In this document: piece by piece, positions 1-6,097 of the stretch
How positions within the stretch are numbered: position 1 is the stretch's first letter
Layout: each line of letters begins with the position of its first letter
Origin: a bacterium
Lineage (GTDB): Bacteria; Atribacterota; JS1; SB-45; 34-128
Length of the DNA: 8,314 nt
Direction: 5' to 3'
NCBI GenBank assembly: GCA_018894595.1
Contig: JAHIPN010000238.1
Location: forward strand, 1 to 8,314
Program-made: the position numbers and the translations under genes
Notes under the pieces: model-generated
Seen by the model: the letters and a program-made list of their open reading frames with translations, nothing else
What the model was told of the DNA's origin: nothing
The model's database searches: none

Positions 1-2
1 AG

Positions 3-86
3 GAGTTTCTTAACCGGATGGTTGAGGCTTTAGGTATTATTATAGATAGACGTCCTAAGGGAAGAACTTGTAAAAGGGAAAATTAA
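3..86 (+). pseudogene. C-terminal fragment of a probable REP-associated tyrosine transposase (RAYT)
   Basis: The frame runs in from the left edge and reads EFLNRMVEALGIII, then DRRPKGRTCKREN, then TAA at 84-86. A short helix-like segment followed by a basic tail with a Gly-Arg-Pro-type motif (here PKGRT; PKGRPRK in the copy at 3295-3375) is what I expect at the C-terminus of IS200-like/REP-associated (Y1) transposases in Firmicutes. The catalytic HUH and Tyr motifs would lie outside the window, so I cannot say whether this copy is intact upstream. The second copy in the window is clearly decayed. The nearby REP-like hairpins support the assignment. The family call is moderate; another transposase with a basic tail is possible. 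Confidence 0.45.
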
Positions 87-96
87 TACATAGAAA

Positions 97-117
97 AAAT
101 AGGATGCGTCCTTATTT
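97..117 (+). repeat. REP-like hairpin downstream of RAYT scar
   Basis: AAATA-GGA (97-104) pairs with TCC-TATTT (109-117) across a TGCG loop, with one bulged T at 112. The same AAATAGG.../...CCTATTT design recurs at 3386-3404 and 5759-5776. A hairpin just after a RAYT stop codon suits a REP sequence. It could also act as a weak transcription barrier before the ATPase gene. Confidence 0.5.
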
Positions 118-145
118 AAATTAAAAAAATTGAAAAAATATTTTT

Positions 146-153
146 AGGGGGGG
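146..153 (+). promoter_or_regulatory. Strong ribosome binding site that sets the TTG start
   Basis: AGGGGGGG ends five bases before TTG at 159-161. No ATG or GTG gives a better-placed start, and the next residues match the expected PHP-protein N-terminus. Confidence 0.75.
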
Positions 154-158
154 TAATC

Positions 159-3100
159 TTGAAATATTCTCGTGGTTCAGAATGGAGAAAATGGGATTTG
201 CATGTTCATACACCAGATTCAGCTTTAAACAATCAATTCACGAATTGGAATGACTATATTTCAAAGCTTGAATCAATTAGAGATCATGCTGTTCTTGGCA
301 TTACAGATTACTTTTCAATTGATGGGTATAAACAAGTTCTTAATTATAGAAGCCAAGGAAAATTAACAAATTTTGATTTGATACTTCCAAATATAGAAAT
401 TAGAATTCTGCCTGTTACTAGCAGTGAAAAGCCAATAAATCTTCACCTTATTTTTTCTAATCGTTTAAAAATATCCGACTTAGAATATTTTTTAAAAGAG
501 CTAAAGTTTGATTATAGGAATAATAGTTATTCATGTGAAAGACATAAATTGATCGAATTGGGAAAAGTTTTTGATTCGAGATTATCTGAAGAAAAAGCAT
601 ATAAAGAAGGAATTAATCAGTTCAAGGCCGATATTACTAAATTAAAAAATATTTTTAATAAAAATAAAATTTTAAAAGATAATGTCATCATTGCAGTTAG
701 CAACAGAAGTGGGGATGGCGTTTCAGGAATTCAACATTCAAGCCTCGCAGCTACAAGAGAAGAAATTTATAGTTTTACTGATATTATTTTTAGTTCTAAT
801 CCTAAAGACCAAGCATATTTTTTAGGCCAAGGCGCTGATAGCGAAGAAAAAATAAAGGCTAAATTCGGTAGACTTAAGCCTTGCGTTCATGGATCTGATG
901 CTCATACTTTAGATAGAGTTTGTTATCCATGTGCAAAATATAGCATACATGATTGCGTTAATGATTCAGACAATTGTGAATTAAGATATACTTGGATTAA
1001 AGCAGATCCAACTTTTGAGGGTTTAAAACAGATTATTTATGAACCAGAGGAAAGAGTACATATTGGAATGTTACCTCCCAAAGGTAAAAACGATGCAAAA
1101 GTTATTGATAGAGTTGAAATTAAAAATTCAAACAATTGGTTTGAGAGTGTCCCAATTCTTTTCAATGATAACCTAGTTTCAATAATAGGTGGAAAAGGTG
1201 CTGGAAAGACTGCATTAGCTGATTTTATATCTTTAGCTGGTGGTGATTTTGATACTAAAGAAGATCCAGTATCTTTTATCTTTAAAGCACTAAAACCTTC
1301 AAAACAAATACAAGAAACGATCGAAAATTGTGTAATAACTATTTATTGGCGAGATAGAAGTGCAGATCAAATAACTATAACAAAGGATCTTAAAGACTAC
1401 AAAGAATTAAAAAAAGTGAGATACCTTTGTCAAAGTTTTATTGAAAAAAAATGTAGACCTGAGCAAACAGGAGAATTGCAAAATGAGATTGAAAAAATTA
1501 TTTTCCAATATATTCCAGCGCAAGATAGGATGGGTCAAACAACCTTTAATGACTTAAGAAATAACAAAACTCAAAATACCCAGTTGAAAAAAACAAGATG
1601 TAAGCAAGATATTAAAGATCATGATGTTCAAATTTTCGACTTAGAAGAAGAGATTAATAGCTTAGATACCAAAAAAGAAGAAAGAAATACACTTCAAACT
1701 GAAATAAATCAACTCGAACAACAAAAACCTAAACCAATAACAAAGGAAGAGAAAAATATTGAAGCAAAATTGAGTCTTTTAAATAATAGAAAAAATAAAT
1801 TAAATGAAAAAGTTGCAATTTATAAAGTGCAGCTTAGCACCATCGAAACCATAAAAACCAAAATAGAAGGTTTGGAAATGTATGTAAGTAAGCAACTTAA
1901 AGATATTAGAAACGATCTTGAATCTGTTGGATTAGCTGATATTTACAAAAAATTACAATTTTCAATTTCTTCTGATTTTAATGATCAACTCGATAACAGG
2001 AAAATAAAAATTGAGACCCAAATCCAAGAAATTCAAGGAACTAAAGAGTCAAAGGACAAAACTGAAGAATCAAAAGAAGTAGATCTGAACGTCTTAACCG
2101 ATGATTATATATTTAAACTTCCCTTAATCGAGATTGACGCTTTAATTTTCCTACTTGAATTAAAATCAAGTGTAGCAGGGGATAAAAGAAACACTATTAA
2201 ATTATTTGAAGGAAAAATTAAAAAGAATCAAGAAAGAGTTAAAGGTTTAGATAAAAACATTAAAAAAATAAAAGAAGTAAAGAAGCCTTTACTTCTTGAA
2301 AAGGTTGAAAAAAGAGATAAAGCATATAAAGATTATTTTATTTTGTTGCAAGAAGAAAAAAAGATGTTAGAAGAAATGTATACTCCATTAAGGGAAGAAT
2401 TGAGCAAAGAAAGCTTAGGAGAAAGAAATCAAATAGAATTTTTTACCCGGATTGAACTAGACGTAGAGAGTTTTTTTAACAAAGCAAATGCCATTATTGA
2501 TTTTAGTAAATATGGTAGATACTATCATAATAAAGAACTTTTATTTAAGGAAATTAAATCAATTTCTGAAAAAATTGAGCTTATTGAGACTTTAGATGTT
2601 TTTAATCTTATAAACAATTTTTATACAACTTTTAAGGAATATAATAATAAATCTATTGATATCAAAAAACAACTGAAAGGAGATAAGGAAAAGATTGATT
2701 TTTATAATTGGATTTTTGATGTTTCTGATTTTAATGTAAAATATAGCATAAAGTATCAAGACACAAATATAGAGCTTCTTTCTCCAGGTAAAAAGGGTAT
2801 TGTACTATTGCTTATGTACCTTGTTTTAGAAACAGAGAATAATATTCCTCTTATTATTGACCAACCAGAAGAAAATCTTGATAACAAATCTATTTATCCT
2901 TATCTTATAAATTATTTTAAAACAGCAAAAAAGAGAAGGCAAATTATTGTTATAAGCCATAATCCTAATTTAGTTTTAAATACTGATGCAGAACAAATAA
3001 TCGTTGCAAATTTTGAAGCAATTCCAAATACTCAAGATGCAAGAATTAGGTACATAAGTGGGTCAATTGAAAATTCTTTTGTTAGGGAGAAGGCTAAAAT

Positions 3101-3212
3101 TCCCCTTGAGAGACAAGGCATAAAAGAACATGGTATTGATATATTAGAAGGAGGGCCGGAAGCATTTAGGAAGCGCGAAAATAGGTACGAGATCGAAAGA
3201 TTAAAAAAGTAA
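159..3212 (+). CDS. PHP-domain / SMC-like AAA ATPase, TrlF type
   Basis: A 1017-residue protein with an N-terminal PHP metal-dependent phosphoesterase domain and a split ABC/SMC-type ATPase. PHP motifs are DLHVH at 13-17, TD at 49-50, E80, H96 and HGSDAH at 244-249. Walker A is GGKGAGKT at 344-351. A charged, coiled-coil-rich arm runs roughly from 450 to 800. The second ATPase half has an LSPGKKG signature near 874-880, Walker B LIIDQPEENLD at 898-908 and a switch His at 934. The ending ILEGGPEAFRKRE is typical of related ATPases, so the protein looks complete. Start is TTG at 159, placed by the AGGGGGGG Shine-Dalgarno at 146-153; the RGSEWRKWDLHVHTP start is typical of the family. The arrangement matches what databases call TrlF-family AAA-like ATPases. 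By analogy with RloC- and OLD-type nuclease-ATPases, it probably cuts nucleic acid or hydrolyses a phosphoester under ATPase control. A solo defence role is plausible but unproven. It stands alone, between repeats A. Confidence 0.9.
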   Translation: MKYSRGSEWRKWDLHVHTPDSALNNQFTNWNDYISKLESIRDHAVLGITDYFSIDGYKQVLNYRSQGKLTNFDLILPNIEIRILPVTSSEKPINLHLIFSNRLKISDLEYFLKELKFDYRNNSYSCERHKLIELGKVFDSRLSEEKAYKEGINQFKADITKLKNIFNKNKILKDNVIIAVSNRSGDGVSGIQHSSLAATREEIYSFTDIIFSSNPKDQAYFLGQGADSEEKIKAKFGRLKPCVHGSDAHTLDRVCYPCAKYSIHDCVNDSDNCELRYTWIKADPTFEGLKQIIYEPEERVHIGMLPPKGKNDAKVIDRVEIKNSNNWFESVPILFNDNLVSIIGGKGAGKTALADFISLAGGDFDTKEDPVSFIFKALKPSKQIQETIENCVITIYWRDRSADQITITKDLKDYKELKKVRYLCQSFIEKKCRPEQTGELQNEIEKIIFQYIPAQDRMGQTTFNDLRNNKTQNTQLKKTRCKQDIKDHDVQIFDLEEEINSLDTKKEERNTLQTEINQLEQQKPKPITKEEKNIEAKLSLLNNRKNKLNEKVAIYKVQLSTIETIKTKIEGLEMYVSKQLKDIRNDLESVGLADIYKKLQFSISSDFNDQLDNRKIKIETQIQEIQGTKESKDKTEESKEVDLNVLTDDYIFKLPLIEIDALIFLLELKSSVAGDKRNTIKLFEGKIKKNQERVKGLDKNIKKIKEVKKPLLLEKVEKRDKAYKDYFILLQEEKKMLEEMYTPLREELSKESLGERNQIEFFTRIELDVESFFNKANAIIDFSKYGRYYHNKELLFKEIKSISEKIELIETLDVFNLINNFYTTFKEYNNKSIDIKKQLKGDKEKIDFYNWIFDVSDFNVKYSIKYQDTNIELLSPGKKGIVLLLMYLVLETENNIPLIIDQPEENLDNKSIYPYLINYFKTAKKRRQIIVISHNPNLVLNTDAEQIIVANFEAIPNTQDARIRYISGSIENSFVREKAKIPLERQGIKEHGIDILEGGPEAFRKRENRYEIERLKK

Positions 3213-3217
3213 TTATT

Positions 3218-3248
3218 GCTAGATGTAACAGGGGATGGTTGTACTAGC
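3218..3248 (+). other. Imperfect inverted repeat after the ATPase gene
   Basis: GCTAG (3218-3222) and AAC (3227-3229) face GTT (3238-3240) and CTAGC (3244-3248), six bases past the stop codon. There is no following T-tract, so it is a poor intrinsic terminator. Its right arm overlaps the start of repeat C. It may be fortuitous. Confidence 0.25.
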
Positions 3249-3268
3249 TCAATAATTCGATAACTTTT
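3241..3268 (+). repeat. Repeat C, copy 1
   Basis: These 28 bases match 4189-4216 at 25 of 28 positions in the same orientation, sharing a CAATAATTCG core and a TAACTTTT end. The two copies bracket the Ntn-hydrolase-like gene. Here the repeat is followed at 3291 by the RAYT scar; the other copy is followed by unrelated sequence. Its origin is unknown; it may be an element end or a target-site relic. Confidence 0.7.
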
Positions 3269-3294
3269 AGCGGAAAACCTATAGGATCTTAGGA

Positions 3295-3375
3295 GTTCTT
3301 AACCGGATGGTTGAAACTTTAGGTATTATTCTATATAAGCGTCCTAAAGGAAGACCTCGTAAAATGGAAAGCTAA
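3295..3375 (+). pseudogene. Decayed C-terminal fragment of a probable RAYT transposase
   Basis: The frame reads VLNRMVETLGIIL then YKRPKGRPRKMES and stops at TAA 3373-3375. It is homologous to the fragment at 3-86 and retains the PKGRPRK tail better. Relative to that copy a base is missing at the left end. The other frame (GAG at 3293-3295) is preceded directly by a TAG at 3290-3292, and the present frame meets a TAG at 3268-3270. Nothing resembling the catalytic part of a transposase lies between here and the ATPase gene, so this is a scar, not a gene. Confidence 0.5.
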
Positions 3376-3385
3376 ACCATAGAAA

Positions 3386-3404
3386 AAATAGGATATGTCT
3401 ATTT
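3386..3404 (+). repeat. REP-like hairpin
   Basis: AAATAG (3386-3391) pairs perfectly with CTATTT (3399-3404) across a seven-base loop. It is the counterpart of the hairpin at 97-117. The loop and inner stem have diverged while the outer stem is kept, which suggests the fold mattered. Confidence 0.5.
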
Positions 3405-3550
3405 ATTAAAGAGAAGAGGAGAGAAATATAATTAAAGATTTACTTTCTTCTGTAAAGATCAAGATCAGAAATATCAAGGCACAGAAGTAAAATTTGTAAT
3501 TTTTAGGGATAAAACAAAATTGGAGAAAATAAAAGGAAAGCAAAGAGAAT
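3405..3550. other. Leader region of the Ntn-hydrolase-like gene, no gene seen
   Basis: AT-rich DNA containing a GAGGAGAG purine run (about 3415-3422) that looks like a ribosome binding site but has no ATG, GTG or TTG at a usable distance. An open frame after it (KDLLSSVKIKIRNIKAQK, ending with TAA at about 3488-3490) would need a non-standard start. I see no convincing promoter. It may be a remnant of a lost small gene. Confidence 0.3.
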
Positions 3551-4087
3551 ATGAGTATAGTTATAAGCGTTATTGAAGGAAATAAAAAACTTTATATTGC
3601 TTCTGACAAAAGGGGAAAGCGAAGAAACGGGATTAGTGATGATTATCAAAAGATTTATCAACTAGCTGAAGATCTTTATTTTGGAATGACAGGGATATAT
3701 GAAGCTGGAGTATATGTTTGGAACCATATAAAAGAGTATGATGTTAGTGATAAGTATAGATTAATAGAGAATATTAATATTTTTTTTGCTTCTTGTTTTA
3801 AAATGGACAAACCAGAAAGGTTAGCAATTATGATTGCCGGAAGAGATAATAATGGAGACTTTTTTGTCTGGCAAAAAAATATTCAAGGCGAGACTAAATT
3901 TATAAAGGGTTCAGAAAAAATTGAATTTGCGATTAGCTCTAATGATAAAATAGAAATTTTTGGGGAATACTTTAAAAAAAAAATAATATCGGGGTTGAGT
4001 GTTAGAGACGCGATAATCAGAACAATTGAGCATGCCTCGAAGATTGATTCCAGTATTTCTAAAGAATATGAGTTATTCGAGATATAA
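3551..4087 (+). CDS. Ntn-hydrolase-like (proteasome/HslV-fold) protein
   Basis: A 178-residue protein whose first 55 residues follow the pattern of proteasome beta-type N-terminal-nucleophile hydrolases: strand SIVISVIEG, strand KKLYIASDKR, then DDYQKIYQLAEDLYFGMTG. If methionine is removed, as is usual before serine, Ser becomes residue 1, the Asp of ASDKR becomes 18 and the Lys of QKI becomes 33. These sit close to Thr1, Asp17 and Lys33 of HslV and proteasome beta subunits. That suggests an active Ntn hydrolase with an N-terminal Ser nucleophile, and hence a cytoplasmic peptidase or amidase. The rest (AIMIAGRDNNGDFFVWQ, and a helical end with LSVRDAIIRTIEHAS) fits the alternating sheet and helix layout. 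No ATPase partner lies adjacent. Start is ATG 3551; an in-frame stop at 3530-3532 excludes an earlier start. AAGGAAAG (3533-3540) is a modest ribosome site. Fold call moderate, activity inferred. Confidence 0.6.
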   Translation: MSIVISVIEGNKKLYIASDKRGKRRNGISDDYQKIYQLAEDLYFGMTGIYEAGVYVWNHIKEYDVSDKYRLIENINIFFASCFKMDKPERLAIMIAGRDNNGDFFVWQKNIQGETKFIKGSEKIEFAISSNDKIEIFGEYFKKKIISGLSVRDAIIRTIEHASKIDSSISKEYELFEI

Positions 4088-4117
4088 AGTTATCTAATCA
4101 TTATGATTCTTAAAAAT

Positions 4118-4139
4118 AAATGGAGGACACATCCCATTT
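4118..4139 (+). repeat. REP-like hairpin, AAATG/CATTT class
   Basis: AAATG (4118-4122) and GGA (4125-4127) pair with TCC (4132-4134) and CATTT (4135-4139) around a CACA loop, leaving a two-base bulge. It lies 30 bases past the stop of the preceding gene and is followed by a TTTT at 4137-4140, so it may double as a weak terminator. It resembles the other REP-like hairpins here in design but not in detail. Confidence 0.4.
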
Positions 4140-4188
4140 TCTTAGACAATTAATATTTTACTTTTTAAATTAGATAAATAGGGCAGGC

Positions 4189-4216
4189 GTACTATCCCAA
4201 TAATTCGTTAACTTTT
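4189..4216 (+). repeat. Repeat C, copy 2
   Basis: Matches 3241-3268 at 25 of 28 positions in direct orientation. Together they flank the gene at 3551-4087. The sequence continues into a TTTTTCGTAAGGGGG stretch that the first copy lacks. Confidence 0.7.
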
Positions 4217-4255
4217 TCTGATTTTTCGTAAGGGGGTTTATAATCGATAATAATA

Positions 4256-4345
4256 TCAAACATTGATTACTTCTTCTAATTTTCGATATACCTTTTCGGT
4301 TTCATCACTCATACAAAAAGTTCGAAAATCGTTTTGTTGGGGGAG
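4256..4345 (-). pseudogene. Degenerate transposase-like scar (weakly similar to 8094-8216)
   Basis: On the minus strand a short frame reads RTFCMSDETEKVYRKLEEVINV and ends at 4256. The DNA around 4264-4345 can be aligned with 8135-8216 on the same strand: both have ACAAAAAGTTC, then AAA, then a G-run (GGGGGAGCC here, GGGGGACCC there). The right-hand copy encodes an IS3-like transposase fragment, so this is probably an older, more decayed relative. Alignment by eye is weak outside the shared blocks. Confidence 0.3.
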
Positions 4346-4483
4346 CCAGTTAATTTCCAACCCTTTGGCCTTTTGCTGAAGGGCTGGTTATTTTTATAAA
4401 TTTGTTTCTAAAAAGAAGGATTTTTGAAAGATTCGTCGTATTAGTATTAAGATGTAGAAAAATTGAAAAAGATTAATTCTTTT

Positions 4484-4500
4484 AATCGCTGGTGGCGATT
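4484..4500 (+). repeat. Perfect hairpin in repeat B
   Basis: AATCGC (4484-4489) and GCGATT (4495-4500) pair perfectly around a TGGTG loop. The other copy of repeat B (5932-5948) has the identical hairpin. GTGG-type tetranucleotides are known near REP hairpins recognised by RAYTs, but here the motif is in the loop, so the link is speculative. Confidence 0.6.
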
Positions 4501-4526
4501 CAATAAGGTGAATATATATTTTTGAA

Positions 4527-4553
4527 GTGTGACAAAGAACCATCCTCTGACAC
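4527..4553 (+). repeat. REP-like palindrome GTGT...ACAC
   Basis: GTGTGACA at the left faces CTGACAC at the right, enclosing AAGAACCATCCT. It is a degenerate member of the GTGTCA/ACCGTCCCC/TGACAC family; better copies are at 5806-5831 and 5975-6001. It forms the right end of repeat B. Confidence 0.6.
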
Positions 4554-4632
4554 ATTCTAAAAAAAACGAGCGGGAAGATGAAAAGTGATATTGCAAGACT
4601 TGATCCCTTAATATTTTAAGATGGTCCCGCGT

Positions 4633-4691
4633 TATACGGCGGATAACACAGTAATTACGCTTCGAGACATTGTGTTTAGTAACGTCGTATA
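4633..4691 (+). repeat. GC-richer imperfect hairpin island before the protease gene
   Basis: TATACGGCG (4633-4641) pairs with CGTCGTATA (4683-4691) with one G-T wobble. AACACAGT (4645-4652) pairs with ATTGTGTT (4669-4676), also with one wobble. The loop includes CGCTTCGAG. The stretch 4621-4720 is visibly richer in G and C than the genes on either side. The open frame of the protease runs back through it, but this looks like inserted non-coding DNA. It may be the remains of a palindromic element, a miniature transposon or a recombination site. Confidence 0.55.
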
Positions 4692-4737
4692 TACTGTAAA
4701 CTTTAGACGCAATGCCAATTTAATAAGTGGTGAAAAT

Positions 4738-5745
4738 ATGAACAAAAACAAACTAAGTATGATTAGTGACTACGAATCTCCTTTATTCAGAATTATGTCA
4801 GTGTATGATGGTCAAGATCAAAATCGACGATGTTTTACTAATAATATATGTGCCTTTCATATTGACAATGGTTTTATTCTTAGTGTTGGGCATAATTTAA
4901 GAATTATTACACCATTTCCTGATTCAATTTCTGATACTATATTCAATAACGAAATAAAGTCACTTTTAACTCCTCAAGAAATAATTGATTTTCAAAAAAT
5001 ATATGATTATGATCAGATAACTAAAAAATGGTATATAAATCATTCAGTTCAAGATTTTAATGCCATTGCTGTTAATATTTTTAATCGAATCAGTTATGAT
5101 AGAAGATTTATAACTTTGTATAGCAAGGGAATTTGTACTCCATATTTAATCATTCAGTTTCATGAAAATAGTTTTTATAAAAATATTAACTATCTAGATA
5201 TGATGCCAATAAATTCTTTTTTTCCTGAGCCTGATATTGATAGATATACATTTATTATTAAGCTCGATTTTATAGAAGCTTTTTATCAAGATGATTATTC
5301 TATTTATCAAATAAATAGTGATTATAAAAAAATCATTAAGTTTATTCCATTTATAGATATTGATTATAATATTTATGATTCGTTGAAAAAGGATTTCTAC
5401 TGTTTACAAGGTGCACCTATAGGTAATCTCGGACGTATGCTAAATCAATCTAGCATTGAAGGGATATTGGATCATTTTAATGCTTTTAATGATAATATTG
5501 GTGGTAATTACTTTTCCCAGGGTTTAAGATATATTATTCGTGGTTATTTCAGATTTAGATCATCTGGTGCACCATATTTAAAGTATAACAAAATAAAAAG
5601 AAAGTTTGCAGTAAATGCAATCCAGAGTGAAGCATGTCCACTTCAATTAATGATAAATAATAATCAAGTCGGTAATTTCCAATATGTAAACGCAATTGCT
5701 TCTCCAATAAGTAACATTAAAAAGAAAATTGAATCTATTGTTTAA
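4738..5745 (+). CDS. Divergent trypsin-like serine protease
   Basis: A 335-residue protein when started at ATG 4738. The N-terminal half has AFHIDNGFILSVGHNL, which fits the beta-strand plus catalytic His of the trypsin fold (His52). The C-terminal part has FRFRSSGAPYL, matching the G-x-S-G-[GA]-P loop with nucleophile Ser276, though the expected first Gly is Arg or Ser. The catalytic Asp is probably in the segment DIDRYTFIIKLDF (about 166-178). The tail FAVNAIQSEACP then NFQYVNAIASP fits the last strands. There is no signal peptide or membrane segment, so it is likely cytoplasmic, unlike most secreted trypsin-like enzymes. The frame stays open back to 4621, but the extra 39 codons cross a GC-richer hairpin island; GGTGA at 4729-4733 supports the later start. 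It stands alone between two copies of repeat B. Target unknown; such proteases can act as defence effectors or processing enzymes, which is inference. Confidence 0.65.
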   Translation: MNKNKLSMISDYESPLFRIMSVYDGQDQNRRCFTNNICAFHIDNGFILSVGHNLRIITPFPDSISDTIFNNEIKSLLTPQEIIDFQKIYDYDQITKKWYINHSVQDFNAIAVNIFNRISYDRRFITLYSKGICTPYLIIQFHENSFYKNINYLDMMPINSFFPEPDIDRYTFIIKLDFIEAFYQDDYSIYQINSDYKKIIKFIPFIDIDYNIYDSLKKDFYCLQGAPIGNLGRMLNQSSIEGILDHFNAFNDNIGGNYFSQGLRYIIRGYFRFRSSGAPYLKYNKIKRKFAVNAIQSEACPLQLMINNNQVGNFQYVNAIASPISNIKKKIESIV

Positions 5746-5758
5746 GAAGAAAGTTGAT

Positions 5759-5777
5759 AAATAGGCGTCCCTATTTT
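5759..5777 (+). terminator. Hairpin after the protease gene, possible terminator or REP
   Basis: AAATAGG (5759-5765) pairs perfectly with CCTATTT (5770-5776) across a CGTC loop, and TTTT follows the stem's CCTA. It begins 14 bases past the stop codon. It could act as an intrinsic terminator, though the T-tract is part of the stem. It also matches the REP-like hairpins at 97-117 and 3386-3404. Confidence 0.5.
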
Positions 5778-5805
5778 CGGAGTAAATCGAGAAACGGTAA
5801 GAAAA

Positions 5806-5831
5806 GTGTCAAACGAACCGTCCCCTTGACA
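5806..5831 (+). repeat. REP sequence, GTGTCA...TGACA class
   Basis: TGTCAA (5807-5812) pairs with TTGACA (5826-5831), enclosing ACGAACCGTCCCC. This is the best-preserved member here of a palindrome I recognise as common in Clostridia and related Firmicutes next to RAYT transposases. Confidence 0.65.
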
Positions 5832-5857
5832 ATTGTTATTTCCAACTATTTTATAAA

Positions 5858-6004
5858 AAAAGAAGGATTTTTTAAAACCTTTGTCGTATTAGTATTAAGA
5901 CGTAGAAAAATTGAAAAAGAGTAATTCTTTTAATCGCTGGTGGCGATTCAATAAGGTAAATATATATTCTTGAAGTGTGACAAACAACCGTCCCCTGACA
6001 CATT
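5858..6004 (+). repeat. Repeat B, copy 2
   Basis: Near-identical direct copy of 4411-4556, one base longer. It includes the perfect AATCGC/GCGATT hairpin (5932-5948) and the REP-like palindrome (5975-6001). It ends about 107 bases before the start of the three-gene operon, so it may contribute its leader or promoter. Confidence 0.9.
5975..6001 (+). repeat. REP-like palindrome at the end of repeat B copy 2
   Basis: GTGTGACA at the left and CTGACAC at the right enclose AACAACCGTCCC. The ACCGTCCCC core is kept here, while the copy at 4527-4553 reads ACCATCCTC. Confidence 0.6.
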
Positions 6005-6097
6005 ACATAACTCTTTTTTAAAAGTTGTTAATGAAATTTACTTGTAAATTAGGAATTTATTGATTTTTATCTGTGCTTTTGTTATTATAAATTTAAA

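Larger units (their letters stand above)
1..117 (+). repeat. Repeat A, copy 1 (RAYT 3' end plus hairpin)
   Basis: This stretch recurs at 3291-3407 with roughly 85% identity by eye. Both copies hold the 3' end of the same decayed transposase frame, then a short AT spacer and a hairpin. The pair forms direct repeats bracketing the ATPase gene at 159-3212. The copy begins at the window edge, so its true left end is unknown. Confidence 0.85.
3291..3407 (+). repeat. Repeat A, copy 2
   Basis: Same orientation as 1-117 and about 85% identical by eye, including the transposase 3' end, the spacer and the final hairpin. A one-base deletion near 3297 (GGAGTTCTT here, GGAGTTTCTT in copy 1) shifts the reading frame at its left end. 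Confidence 0.85.
4411..4556 (+). repeat. Repeat B, copy 1 (146 nt)
   Basis: Recurs at 5858-6004 in the same orientation with about 90% identity by eye and one single-base indel. Inside are a perfect hairpin (4484-4500) and a REP-like palindrome at the right end (4527-4553). It lies upstream of the protease gene, as copy 2 lies upstream of the three-gene operon. The high identity implies recent duplication or selection on structure. It carries no plausible protein-coding frame. Confidence 0.9.

Noticed and set aside
3218..3248. Intrinsic terminator of the ATPase gene
   Set aside because: The hairpin is AT-rich and broken by bulges, and no T-tract follows it.
3418..3490. Short open frame KDLLSSVKIKIRNIKAQK after a GAGGAGAG purine run
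   Set aside because: No ATG, GTG or TTG start is available at a usable distance; it is most likely a chance frame or a remnant.
4621..4700. Integron attC site
   Set aside because: The GTTATAC and AACACA/TGTGTT elements look suggestive, but the boxes are in the wrong order and orientation for an RYYYAAC...GTTRRRY pair, and no integrase gene is visible.
4621..4737. Upstream ATG at 4621 as the start of the protease, adding 39 residues
   Set aside because: The added stretch runs through a GC-richer hairpin, has no ribosome site before it and shows no protein-like pattern. GGTGA before ATG 4738 gives a better start.
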